The position numbers and the translations under genes were made by a program. A model generated the notes under the pieces. It ran no database searches, was not told where the DNA came from, and was given only the letters and a program-made list of their open reading frames with translations. Positions 55,264 to 63,154 of a DNA stretch of 64,000 nt are shown piece by piece; position 1 is the stretch's first letter, and every line of letters begins with the position of its first letter. The DNA is taken from contig NZ_JAMJPL010000002.1 in the NCBI RefSeq assembly GCF_023555055.1, positions 496,001-560,000 of the forward strand. The letters run 5' to 3'. This DNA comes from Marinobacter sp. ATCH36. GTDB taxonomy: Bacteria; Pseudomonadota; Gammaproteobacteria; Pseudomonadales; Oleiphilaceae.

Positions 55264-57750
55264 ATGTCCTGGCTTCGATCGTTTTATGACCGGCTGATTT
55301 TCCCCCGTCCCGTTCTGATACTTCTGCTGTTTGGTGTACTGTTGGTTATTGCCAGCCTGCGGCTGGATCAATTCCGTCTGGACGCTTCCGCCGAGTCCCT
55401 GGTTCTCGAAAACGACCGTTCTCTGGAGCAGTATCGGGAAGTGAATCGCCGGTTCACCACCTCGGACGATTTCTTGGTTATCACCTTTACACCCGACCAG
55501 GAGCTGTTCAGTGACGATGGTCTGGCACTGCTTGCATCTCTGCGGGATGAATTGGCAGCACTGGACAATGTCAGCTCCACCAATAGCATTCTCAACGTTC
55601 CCCTGCTCCACAGTCCGGACCTGACCCTGGACACAGTGGACACCGAGATAAAGACCATCGACGAGGATGGCGTAGAACCGGAAACCGCCCGCAAAGCCCT
55701 GCTCAGCAACCCGCTTTACCCCAACCTGCTGATCAGCGAGGACGGACGCACTACCGCGTTACAGGTCAACCTGCCCACTCCCGAACGCTATTTCGAACTG
55801 CTTAGAGAGCGCAATAGCCTGCGGGACAGGGTCGAGGGCGGAGAAGCCACCAAGCAAGAGCAGCAACGGCTGGAAGCCGTGAGCCAGGAATTTATCGAGT
55901 TCACCGAAGCCCAGGGTGAAGAACGGGACCGCACCATCGACAACGTTCGCGCCATTCTCGACAGCTACCGCGACCAGGCCGAGATTTACCTGGGCGGCGT
56001 GCCAATGATAGTCGCCGACATGATTCGCTTTATCGAGAACGACCTGTCCACTTTCGGCATCGGCGTATTGCTGTTCCTGTTACTGACCCTGGCGATCATT
56101 TTCCGCCAGTGGCGCTGGGTTCTTGTACCGCTGCTGTGTTGCAGCTTCACAGTCTGGCTGATGATCGGTTACCTGAGCTGGGCACAATGGCCAGTAACGG
56201 TAATCTCCTCCAACTTCGTGTCGCTGCTGCTGATCATGACGTTATCGCTGACTATCCACCTGATAGTCCGATACCGCGAGTTCCAACACGATGAGCCGGA
56301 GGCCTCGCCCAGGGACACCCTTCGCAATACTCTGCTGGCGATGATCAAGCCCTGTTTCTACATGGCCATCACCACCATCGTCGCCTTCGGTTCACTGACC
56401 TTCAGCGGTATTCGCCCGGTGATCGATTTCGGCTGGATGATGACTATCGGGCTGGCGGTGGCGTTCCTCATCACCTTCCTGATTTTCCCCACTCTGCTTG
56501 TTCTCTTGCCACCGCCGGTGGACGAACGGGTAAAGTCGGATCGAATTCCGTTTACCGACCTGTTCGCGCGGTTTACCGAACACTATGGCAAAACGGTACT
56601 GGTCGGCTCCGCCGTCATCGCGGTTCTCTGCGTGATCGGCCTGAATCGACTGACCGTGGAAAACAGCTTCATCGACTATTTCAAATCCAGCACTGAAATC
56701 CACCAGGGCATGATCACCATCGACGACCGACTGGGCGGCACCACGCCCCTGGATGTAGTAATCACGGACGACAAGCCCCCCGAAAGTGCGGGCGGAGGCG
56801 ACCCTTTCGCCAGCGACTGCGATCCGTTTGTGGAAGACTGTGACGAAGCACAGGAGTACCGGGATACCTGGTTTACCTATCAGAAGATGGAGCGCCTCAG
56901 TAGCGTTCACGATTACCTGGACAGCCTGCCGGAAACCGGTAAGGTTCAGTCCATCAACACAACACTGGACATACTGGCGCAGGTTAACGGTGGCGAGCCC
57001 CTGGACGCCCTGGAGCTGGCCTTTGTGCCCTCCGCGGTGCCGGAGGACTTGCGGGATATTCTGTTGACCCCCTACATCAGTGAGGAACACGACCAGGCCC
57101 GCTTCAGCATCCGCATCCTGGAAACCTCTCCAGACCTGCGACGCCAGGAACTGTTGGACCGCATACGCACCCATCTGACAGGAGAAATGGGCTTCGAAGA
57201 CGACCAGGTAAAGCTCACGGGCATGACGGTAATGTACAACAACATGCTGCAAAGCCTGTTCGAGTCCCAGATCAAGACGTTGGGCGTGGTGTTCCTGGCC
57301 ATCATGGTCATGTTCCTGATCCTGTTCCGCTCAATAAAGCTGGCGCTGATCGGCATGGCGCCAAACCTGATCGCGGCAGGGTCGGTGCTGGGCCTGATGG
57401 GCTGGCTGGGTATTCCGCTGGATATGATGACGATTACGGTGGCGGCCATTACCGTGGGGATTGCAGTGGACGATACCATCCACTACATCCACCGTTTCAA
57501 AACGGAATTCAGCAAAGATGGCGACTACATCGCAACTATGCACCGCTGCCACCGCAGCATCGGGCAGGCAATGTTTTTTACCTCGCTGACGATCATTACC
57601 GGGTTTTCGATTCTGGTGCTGTCGAACTTTATCCCCACCATCTACTTCGGTTTGTTCACCGGCTTTGCCATGTTTATGGCGCTGGTTGGCGCCCTGACGT
57701 TATTGCCCCGACTTATTGTTCTGATTAAGCCGTTTGGTGATCGTGGCTAA
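55264..57750 (+). CDS. RND/MMPL-superfamily exporter
   Basis: 828 residues. A first membrane helix at about 14-34 precedes a large periplasmic domain to about 255, a five-helix bundle (about 257-420), a sixth helix near 446, a second periplasmic domain (about 465-655), and a last five-helix bundle with VAAITVGIAVDDTIHYIHRF, where the paired Asp residues relay protons. Substrates of this branch range from lipids to sterol-like compounds; this one is unknown. The second loop has an odd acidic, Cys-containing segment (SDCDPFVEDCDEAQE). The start is the ATG at 55264; an in-frame GTG at 55252 is less likely. No adaptor gene is adjacent. Confidence 0.9.
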   Translation: MSWLRSFYDRLIFPRPVLILLLFGVLLVIASLRLDQFRLDASAESLVLENDRSLEQYREVNRRFTTSDDFLVITFTPDQELFSDDGLALLASLRDELAALDNVSSTNSILNVPLLHSPDLTLDTVDTEIKTIDEDGVEPETARKALLSNPLYPNLLISEDGRTTALQVNLPTPERYFELLRERNSLRDRVEGGEATKQEQQRLEAVSQEFIEFTEAQGEERDRTIDNVRAILDSYRDQAEIYLGGVPMIVADMIRFIENDLSTFGIGVLLFLLLTLAIIFRQWRWVLVPLLCCSFTVWLMIGYLSWAQWPVTVISSNFVSLLLIMTLSLTIHLIVRYREFQHDEPEASPRDTLRNTLLAMIKPCFYMAITTIVAFGSLTFSGIRPVIDFGWMMTIGLAVAFLITFLIFPTLLVLLPPPVDERVKSDRIPFTDLFARFTEHYGKTVLVGSAVIAVLCVIGLNRLTVENSFIDYFKSSTEIHQGMITIDDRLGGTTPLDVVITDDKPPESAGGGDPFASDCDPFVEDCDEAQEYRDTWFTYQKMERLSSVHDYLDSLPETGKVQSINTTLDILAQVNGGEPLDALELAFVPSAVPEDLRDILLTPYISEEHDQARFSIRILETSPDLRRQELLDRIRTHLTGEMGFEDDQVKLTGMTVMYNNMLQSLFESQIKTLGVVFLAIMVMFLILFRSIKLALIGMAPNLIAAGSVLGLMGWLGIPLDMMTITVAAITVGIAVDDTIHYIHRFKTEFSKDGDYIATMHRCHRSIGQAMFFTSLTIITGFSILVLSNFIPTIYFGLFTGFAMFMALVGALTLLPRLIVLIKPFGDRG

Positions 57751-57807
57751 TCTTTCAAGGCGCCCTCCGCGCAACGGCTACACAGGAACTGGCAGGCTAC
57801 AAACAGA

Positions 57808-57840
57808 AAAACCGCCAAAGCCGAGGGCCAAGGCGGTTTT
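57808..57840. terminator. Bidirectional terminator between the RND exporter and spy-like genes
   Basis: AAAACCGCC pairs with GGCGGTTTT, with an inner GCC/GGC, giving T-runs on both strands between convergent genes. A second hairpin, TCCCGGG/CCCGGGA, lies at 57848-57868. Confidence 0.8.
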
Positions 57841-57889
57841 CGCGAGGTCCCGGGAGTGAAACCCGGGAGGCAGTAAATACTAGCGGAGC

Positions 57890-58339
57890 TTACTGCATCT
57901 GCTGTTGTTGCATTTGCTGTTGCTGCATCTGGCGCTGTTGCTGCTGCATCTGCTGCATGCGCTTGTTCAGCTCATCGCGCTGCTCTTCAGTGAACACAGC
58001 GTCCACCTTGGCTTGCATCAGGGTAGACAGCGCAGTCATCTCGCCAGTTACGTCACCCAGCTTCTCGGCGTTATCACGGATCGTATCTTCGTCATAATCC
58101 GGCTTGATCTCCGCCTGAATCTGCTGCTGCAGTTGCTGGGCTTCGCCCTGAAGCTCCTGAATCTCAGCCTGCATGTCTTCGATGATGCCACGGATTTCCT
58201 TTTGCTGGTCATCGCTCAGGCCAACCATCTGTGCCAGCTGATCAACCTGGTCCGGCTGCCCGCCAGATTGCTGCGCCATCGCCGGAGAGGACAACCCAAG
58301 TGCAATCAGGGCAGTTCCGAACAGTTTCACGAGCTTCAT
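57890..58339 (-). CDS. Spy/CpxP-like periplasmic protein with a Gln/Met-rich tail
   Basis: 149 residues. A signal peptide (cleavage after SSPAMA, about residue 22) precedes a mainly helical mature protein with two LTxxQ-like motifs (GLSDDQQKE and FTEEQRDEL), as in Spy/CpxP/ZraP. Spy proteins are ATP-independent chaperones or stress sensors. The last 24 residues are almost only Gln and Met in QQQM-type repeats encoded by a CTG/TTG/CAT-rich track that could slip in replication. The start MKLVKL at 58339 gives a proper signal peptide. Confidence 0.8.
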   Translation of the reverse strand: MKLVKLFGTALIALGLSSPAMAQQSGGQPDQVDQLAQMVGLSDDQQKEIRGIIEDMQAEIQELQGEAQQLQQQIQAEIKPDYDEDTIRDNAEKLGDVTGEMTALSTLMQAKVDAVFTEEQRDELNKRMQQMQQQQRQMQQQQMQQQQMQ

Positions 58340-58556
58340 AGATATCTCCACTAATCGAGTTTTGGTCGCTTTAGGTCTTCAAGCCCTACACCCTAAAACA
58401 AATCGACCGGGAATTTCATCCCGAACCCCCCTCTTTTTGTACACACTTCACCCTCCGGAGCCCTCAACTCCCGCCACAGGCGGGTTGAGAGAAATGTGAA
58501 AATTTCGTCATTCCCGTCCATAATGGCGCCGTTCAGCCATTTCCGGAGCAACAAAT

Positions 58557-59426
58557 ATGGCCATTAACTGGTTTCCAGGGCACATGCACAAGGCCCGCAA
58601 GGAGATCAAAAAGGTGATGCCCCAGATGGATCTCATTATTGAGGTCGTCGATGCGCGTCTGCCGTTCAGCAGTGAAAATCCGCTGGTCCCTGCTCTGCGG
58701 GGCGATACCCCTGTGATCAAGGTACTTAACAAACGCGATCTGGCCGACCCGGACATTACCGAGCGATGGCTTTCCTGGCTGGAGAAGGAGCGCGGGGTTC
58801 GGGCCATTACCATGACCCACAACCAGCGGGCAGAGGCACTGGACATTCTGCGTCTGGCAAGTGAGATGACCCCGGATCACGATCGTCAGAAACGGGCACT
58901 ACGAGTGATGATTCTGGGCATTCCCAATGTCGGCAAGTCCACCCTGATCAACACCCTCGCTGGCCGTCCGGCGGCCAAGACCGGAAACGAACCGGCCGTG
59001 ACCCGGGCGCAGCAAGCCATCAAGCTTCCGGATAATGTATTGCTTTACGACACCCCCGGGTTTCTCTGGCCAAAGCTGTCGCCGGAGGCCTGCGGTTATC
59101 GCCTGGCCATCAGTGGCGCAATCCGCAGTGCAGTGATTGAGTTCGAGGATGTCGCAATGTTCGAAGCGGATTACTTACTGGAGGCCTATCCGCAACTGGT
59201 CATGGCACGCTATGGCTTTGAGGAACAGCCGCATGACGGGCTGGCACTGATGGATGGCATTGCCCAGAAGCGACGATTCCTTGGCCGCGGCGGCGTTCCA
59301 GACCTGCATAAGGTGTCGGAAGTACTGCTCAACGAATTCCGCTCCGGCAAGCTCGGACGCATTTCTCTTGAAACCCCCGAGATGGTGGAAAAAGAAGCCC
59401 GTGAAGAGGCTGACCGCTCCTGCTGA
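58557..59426 (+). CDS. ylqF: Circularly permuted GTPase YlqF/RbgA family
   Basis: 289 residues. The G motifs appear in permuted order: G4 NKRD (LNKRDLADP), then G1 GIPNVGKST, then G3 DTPG (YDTPGFLWP). The N-terminal INWFPGHMHKARKEI is the family signature, and a C-terminal helical domain follows. RbgA drives late assembly of the large ribosomal subunit in Bacillus; the role in gammaproteobacteria is less clear. It stands alone between the spy-like gene and fabB. Confidence 0.93.
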   Translation: MAINWFPGHMHKARKEIKKVMPQMDLIIEVVDARLPFSSENPLVPALRGDTPVIKVLNKRDLADPDITERWLSWLEKERGVRAITMTHNQRAEALDILRLASEMTPDHDRQKRALRVMILGIPNVGKSTLINTLAGRPAAKTGNEPAVTRAQQAIKLPDNVLLYDTPGFLWPKLSPEACGYRLAISGAIRSAVIEFEDVAMFEADYLLEAYPQLVMARYGFEEQPHDGLALMDGIAQKRRFLGRGGVPDLHKVSEVLLNEFRSGKLGRISLETPEMVEKEAREEADRSC

Positions 59427-59551
59427 TATTTTCTGCTCCGTTACCAAGGTCAAATATCACCCGGGCGCCAAAGCGCCTAGACTGGTGTTAATAGCCAGAG
59501 ACAGAAAGGATCTGCCCGGTTTGCGGTGCAGGCCTTGTTAAGGAGGAAGAT

Positions 59552-60760
59552 ATGAGACGGGTGGTCATCACCGGCATGGGCATTGTTTCCTGCCTGGGAA
59601 ACTCTGTGGACGCCGTACTGGAAAGCCTGAGGACGGGGAAATCCGGGATACGGTTCAACGAGACTTATCGGGACATGGGCTTTCGAAGCCAGGTTGCGGG
59701 ATCCGTTGACGTGGACACCTCGGTCATCGACCGTAAAACCCGGCGCTTCATGGGTCAGTCCGCCATGTACAGCTTTCTTGCCATGGAACAGGCCATTGCC
59801 TCGTCCGGGCTTACCGACGACATGATATCCAATAACCGGACCGGACTGATTGCCGGCTCCGGTGGTGCCTCCAGTGCCAGCCAGGTGGAAGCCGTGGACA
59901 TCATGCGGGAGAAAGGCGTGAAGCGTATCGGCCCCTACATGGTGCCGAGGATCATGACCAGCACGGTTTCGGCCTGCCTGGCCACAGCCTTCAGAATCCG
60001 GGGTGTAAACTATTCCATGTCGTCGGCCTGTGCCACCAGTGCCCACTGTATCGGCCACGCTGCTGAACAGATTCAGTCCGGAAAGCAGGATATCGTTTTT
60101 GCCGGTGGCGGCGAGGAAGAGGATTGGAGCCTTACCATGCTATTCGACGCCATGGGCGCTCTGTCCACCAAATACAACAATGCCCCGGAAACAGCCTCAA
60201 GGCCCTTCGACACTGGCCGTGACGGGTTTGTCATTGCCGGTGGGGGTGGCATGGTGGTGGTAGAAGAACTGGAGCACGCCCGCAAGCGCGGTGCGCCGAT
60301 CATTGCCGAACTGGTTGGTTACGGCGCAACCTCTGACGGACACGATATGGTCGCTCCCTCCGGGGAGGGTGCCATGCGCTGTATGCAGCAGGCACTGTCT
60401 ACAGTGGAAGCAACTGTTGACTACATCAATGCCCATGGCACCAGCACGCCTGTGGGGGATGTGGCAGAGATGAAAGCCGTACGTAACGTTTTCGGCGACA
60501 AAACGCCGCAGATCTCGTCCACCAAATCGCTGTCTGGCCACTCACTGGGTGCGTCCGGAGTGCACGAAGCCATCTACTCGCTGATTATGCTTCAGAATGG
60601 CTTTATCGCGGGCACCAAAAACCTGACCAGCCTGGACGATACCATTGCCGGCATGCCGGTTGTGGGGCCGGATTCCACCAAGGCAGACCTTCACACTGTA
60701 ATGTCCAACAGCTTCGGGTTCGGCGGCACCAATGCTTCCCTGGTATTTCAGAAGATTTGA
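59552..60760 (+). CDS. fabB: Beta-ketoacyl-ACP synthase I
   Basis: 402 residues. The catalytic triad shows as Cys in [12 protein letters not shown], His in [11 protein letters not shown] and His in [11 protein letters not shown]; the C-terminal [14 protein letters not shown] is complete. FabB elongates unsaturated fatty acids made with FabA. fabA is not adjacent, unlike in Pseudomonas. A perfect AGGAGG (59541-59546) lies 5 nt before the ATG, the strongest ribosome site I noticed in the window. A hairpin follows at 60772. Confidence 0.94.
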   Translation: MRRVVITGMGIVSCLGNSVDAVLESLRTGKSGIRFNETYRDMGFRSQVAGSVDVDTSVIDRKTRRFMGQSAMYSFLAMEQAIASSGLTDDMISNNRTGLIAGSGGASSASQVEAVDIMREKGVKRIGPYMVPRIMTSTVSACLATAFRIRGVNYSMSSACATSAHCIGHAAEQIQSGKQDIVFAGGGEEEDWSLTMLFDAMGALSTKYNNAPETASRPFDTGRDGFVIAGGGGMVVVEELEHARKRGAPIIAELVGYGATSDGHDMVAPSGEGAMRCMQQALSTVEATVDYINAHGTSTPVGDVAEMKAVRNVFGDKTPQISSTKSLSGHSLGASGVHEAIYSLIMLQNGFIAGTKNLTSLDDTIAGMPVVGPDSTKADLHTVMSNSFGFGGTNASLVFQKI

Positions 60761-60771
60761 AGCCTGCCAGT

Positions 60772-60802
60772 CGGCTCAGCAACCCCCGTGGTTTCTGAGC
60801 CG
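60772..60802 (+). terminator. Hairpin after fabB
   Basis: CGGCTCAG pairs with CTGAGCCG around a 15-nt loop, 11 bp past the fabB stop. No T-run follows; a weak terminator at best. Confidence 0.45.
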
Positions 60803-60855
60803 GCCGTGCATATAGCCAGACAATATATCCTTATCAACGTCAAGGACATTAGTCA

Positions 60856-60884
60856 TTGGCAAAGCCCGGCTTTCGTAATAGAGT
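60856..60884 (+). promoter_or_regulatory. Promoter of the fnr/anr gene
   Basis: TTGGCA (60856-60861, five of six), a 17-bp spacer, and TAGAGT (60879-60884, four of six). Transcription would begin near 60891, at the first base of the Fnr-type box. Confidence 0.55.
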
Positions 60885-60890
60885 GGGGTT

Positions 60891-60904
60891 TTGACATGAA
60901 TCAA
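60891..60904. promoter_or_regulatory. Fnr/Anr box at the fnr/anr transcription start
   Basis: TTGAC-ATGA-ATCAA, nine of ten fixed bases of TTGATNNNNATCAA. It sits at or just after the predicted start site and 21 bp before the ATG, where bound protein would block RNA polymerase. Negative autoregulation like that of E. coli fnr is expected. Confidence 0.65.
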
Positions 60905-60924
60905 AAATGGATGGTTCTGCAACC

Positions 60925-61671
60925 ATGGCTCAACCGATCAGACTCCACCAGGTTTCCCCCTTGAAGGCATCCTGTCACCAGTGCAGCCTCAGTAACCTTT
61001 GTCTTCCGCTGGCGGTAGAGGAAAACGACCTGGACCGACTAGAGGATATTGTCCTGCAGGGCCGGATTTTCAATCGCGGCGAGCATATATTTGACCAGAG
61101 CACCCCGTTCCGCTCTTGCTTCGCTGTCAAGAGTGGCGCCATCAAGACGTCCATCATCAGTGAGAATGGCGAAGAACAGGTGACAGGGTTCTTTATGCCG
61201 GGGGAACTGGTGGGCCTGGACAGCATGGGCAGCAAGAACTACGCCTGCACTGCCCGGGCTCTGGAGCGCACCAGTGTCTGCGAGTTTCCGATCGAACGGT
61301 TGGAAGAGCTTACCGGCAAGCTGCCGGACCTCCAACACCATATGTACCACCTGATGAGTCAGGAGATCCAGGGCAGCCATCAGCTGGCCATGTTACTGAG
61401 CAAGAATACAGCAGAGGAGCGTATTGCCGCACTGCTGCTGTCATTGTCCAGCCGCTTCCAGCGTCGGCGCATGTCCGGTACCAACTTCAGCCTGCCCATG
61501 GCACGAAATGACATTGCCAACTTCCTGGGCCTGGCCGTGGAAACCGTAAGCCGGGTGTTCACCCGCTTCCAGAACCAGGGCATTATCAGCGCACGGGGCC
61601 GCGAGGTGGAACTTCTGGATGTGGAGGCACTGCAGACGGTCACCCGCGAGTTTTCACGTCAGAATAGCTGA
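60925..61671 (+). CDS. fnr: Oxygen-sensing Crp/Fnr-family regulator (Fnr/Anr)
   Basis: 248 residues. Iron-sulfur cluster ligands are visible: Cys17, Cys20 and Cys26 in SCHQCSLSNLC and Cys119 in TSVCEFP, so it should bind [4Fe-4S] and dimerise without oxygen. The cyclic-nucleotide-type sensor domain spans about 30-150; the helix-turn-helix (about 185-235) carries ARNDIANFLGLAVETVSRVFTRF, with the Glu-x-x-Ser-Arg that reads TTGAT. Two extra Cys (65, 108) are present. I prefer the ATG at 60925; another in-frame ATG at 60907 has no ribosome site. In pseudomonads the same protein is called Anr. Confidence 0.95.
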   Translation: MAQPIRLHQVSPLKASCHQCSLSNLCLPLAVEENDLDRLEDIVLQGRIFNRGEHIFDQSTPFRSCFAVKSGAIKTSIISENGEEQVTGFFMPGELVGLDSMGSKNYACTARALERTSVCEFPIERLEELTGKLPDLQHHMYHLMSQEIQGSHQLAMLLSKNTAEERIAALLLSLSSRFQRRRMSGTNFSLPMARNDIANFLGLAVETVSRVFTRFQNQGIISARGREVELLDVEALQTVTREFSRQNS

Positions 61672-61710
61672 TAGCACCGCTTACCATTACGCATCACGAG
61701 CCGGCAGCGG

Positions 61711-62589
61711 TTAGCTGGCCGGTTCGTCAGTCAGCTCCCTGTCCCCGTTCATCGACAACAATTCCAGCTCTTCAGCCAACCCGGAACGCCAGGGCAGCTG
61801 CTTGATACCGAAGGTGTTGCGGATCTTGGTGCAGATCATTTGTGTATTGGCGGGCTCAAGGGTGGCCCAGGCCGGCATCTCATCCACCACCCGGATGCCA
61901 CCGGGTATGCCTCTCAGCCCGGTTATGGCGAGCCCGAGTTCATAGAGTGAGATATCCTCTGCCCCGGCGTACTGGTAGGTTCCCCATACTTCGGCACCAC
62001 AATCTATCTGCTGAACAATGGCGGTCATCACCCGGGACAGGTCGCTCACGGTGACCGGCTGGCCATGGCATTTGCCGGGTAGCTTTATGACATCAGAGGA
62101 CGCCGCCACGGACTGTACCTTGCGGATAAAGCGCCCCAGACTCCAGCCTGTTCGCAGGATAATATGGCGAGGCAAAAGCGTCCGCACCGCCTGTTCACAT
62201 TCCCACTGCCAGTTTCCCAGCTCGTTGCCCGGCTGGCCAGGATTGGAAGCGATGTAGGCGCTTTGCTTACGGCCATCGAAGACATAACAGGAAGAAAGCT
62301 GCAGCAGTGCCATATTCCGGTCACGGGCGTGCTCCGCCAGCGCAACCGGCAGCGAGAAAGATACCTTGTGCGCGGCTTCAGGATCCTGCTCCGCAACTTC
62401 CGGATTGGCAAGCCATAACGCGTTCACAATCAGGTCAGTATCCTTTGGAATCCAGCCCTCCAAAGCCGACAGATCGGCCGTTTCCAGTTCACTGATCAGC
62501 AATGGGCTGACATGGAGCGAGGTTTTTCTCAGGCGCTCCAGCAATATCCGCCCCAACGGGCCATAGTCATGAACAACAAGAACGTGCAC
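61711..62589 (-). CDS. Degenerate RmlD/SDR-family NAD(P)-binding protein
   Basis: 292 residues with the extended-SDR layout of dTDP-4-dehydrorhamnose reductases. It begins MHVLVVHDYGPLGRILLERL, a changed GxxGxxG loop, and has LLQLSSCYVFDGRK where RmlD has the conserved S-x-x-VFDG. The catalytic YxxxK expected about 25 residues later is absent: the place reads GNWQWECEQA. So it probably does not reduce a sugar nucleotide. No rml, rfb or other sugar genes are near. An inverted repeat (61696-61727) overlaps its 3' end. It is convergent with fnr. Confidence 0.75.
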   Translation of the reverse strand: MHVLVVHDYGPLGRILLERLRKTSLHVSPLLISELETADLSALEGWIPKDTDLIVNALWLANPEVAEQDPEAAHKVSFSLPVALAEHARDRNMALLQLSSCYVFDGRKQSAYIASNPGQPGNELGNWQWECEQAVRTLLPRHIILRTGWSLGRFIRKVQSVAASSDVIKLPGKCHGQPVTVSDLSRVMTAIVQQIDCGAEVWGTYQYAGAEDISLYELGLAITGLRGIPGGIRVVDEMPAWATLEPANTQMICTKIRNTFGIKQLPWRSGLAEELELLSMNGDRELTDEPAS

Positions 62590-62793
62590 GAGCGCTCACT
62601 GCCTCCGGTTTCGGTCGACTGTCTTTCTTCATACTGTAATCGTTCAGGCCGATGGTTGGAACGCATACCCGGGATATCACTGACATGACGGGCACCTGAT
62701 ACCTTTCAAGCCAATGGCACCGGCGCGTCAACCCATAGAATGCATATCGGAAAACTGAGCAGATCCTACGAGCATACAACAACAGGACTCCAC

Positions 62794-63153
62794 ATGCTGA
62801 AACAACAGAGCCATATCGTTGCACCCATACCCGATGAACTGCGTACGCGCGCGCTGTATACCGTCAACGAGCTCCGTGAACGGGGCAAGGCAGACAAGGA
62901 AGCCATCGACAAACTGTTTGAACTGATTGTCGAGATGACCGATAACGGCCTGGACTTTTTCTTCCTGGAGCCTCTACGCCGGCTGAATGCAAGCAGCATG
63001 CTGATGGGCATGGCCAGGATGGGCATCAGCAGCATGCTGAAGGGCAGCAAAATGGTGGTGCACAAGGCACTGAAAAAACTGGATGACCGCAGCCTTGCCG
63101 CCATTCTCGATTTCATCGAGGAAATCATCCATGAACCGGAAGCGGCCTCCTGA
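62794..63153 (+). CDS. Small helical protein of unknown function
   Basis: 119 residues, predicted all-helical, starting MLKQQSHIVAPIPDELRTRALYTVNELRERG. A Met-rich central stretch (NASSMLMGMARMGISSMLKGSK) could touch membrane, and an acidic end (IEEIIHEPEAAS) follows. AGGA lies about 8 nt before this ATG; a longer in-frame start at 62740 lacks a ribosome site. I do not recognise a family. It converges on alr with 1 bp between the stop codons. Confidence 0.65.
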   Translation: MLKQQSHIVAPIPDELRTRALYTVNELRERGKADKEAIDKLFELIVEMTDNGLDFFFLEPLRRLNASSMLMGMARMGISSMLKGSKMVVHKALKKLDDRSLAAILDFIEEIIHEPEAAS

Positions 63154-63154
63154 C

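Noticed and set aside
57890..57970. Short direct repeats resembling a CRISPR or tandem array
   Set aside because: The repeats are trinucleotide-based, encode the Gln/Met tail of a Spy-like protein and lack spacers.
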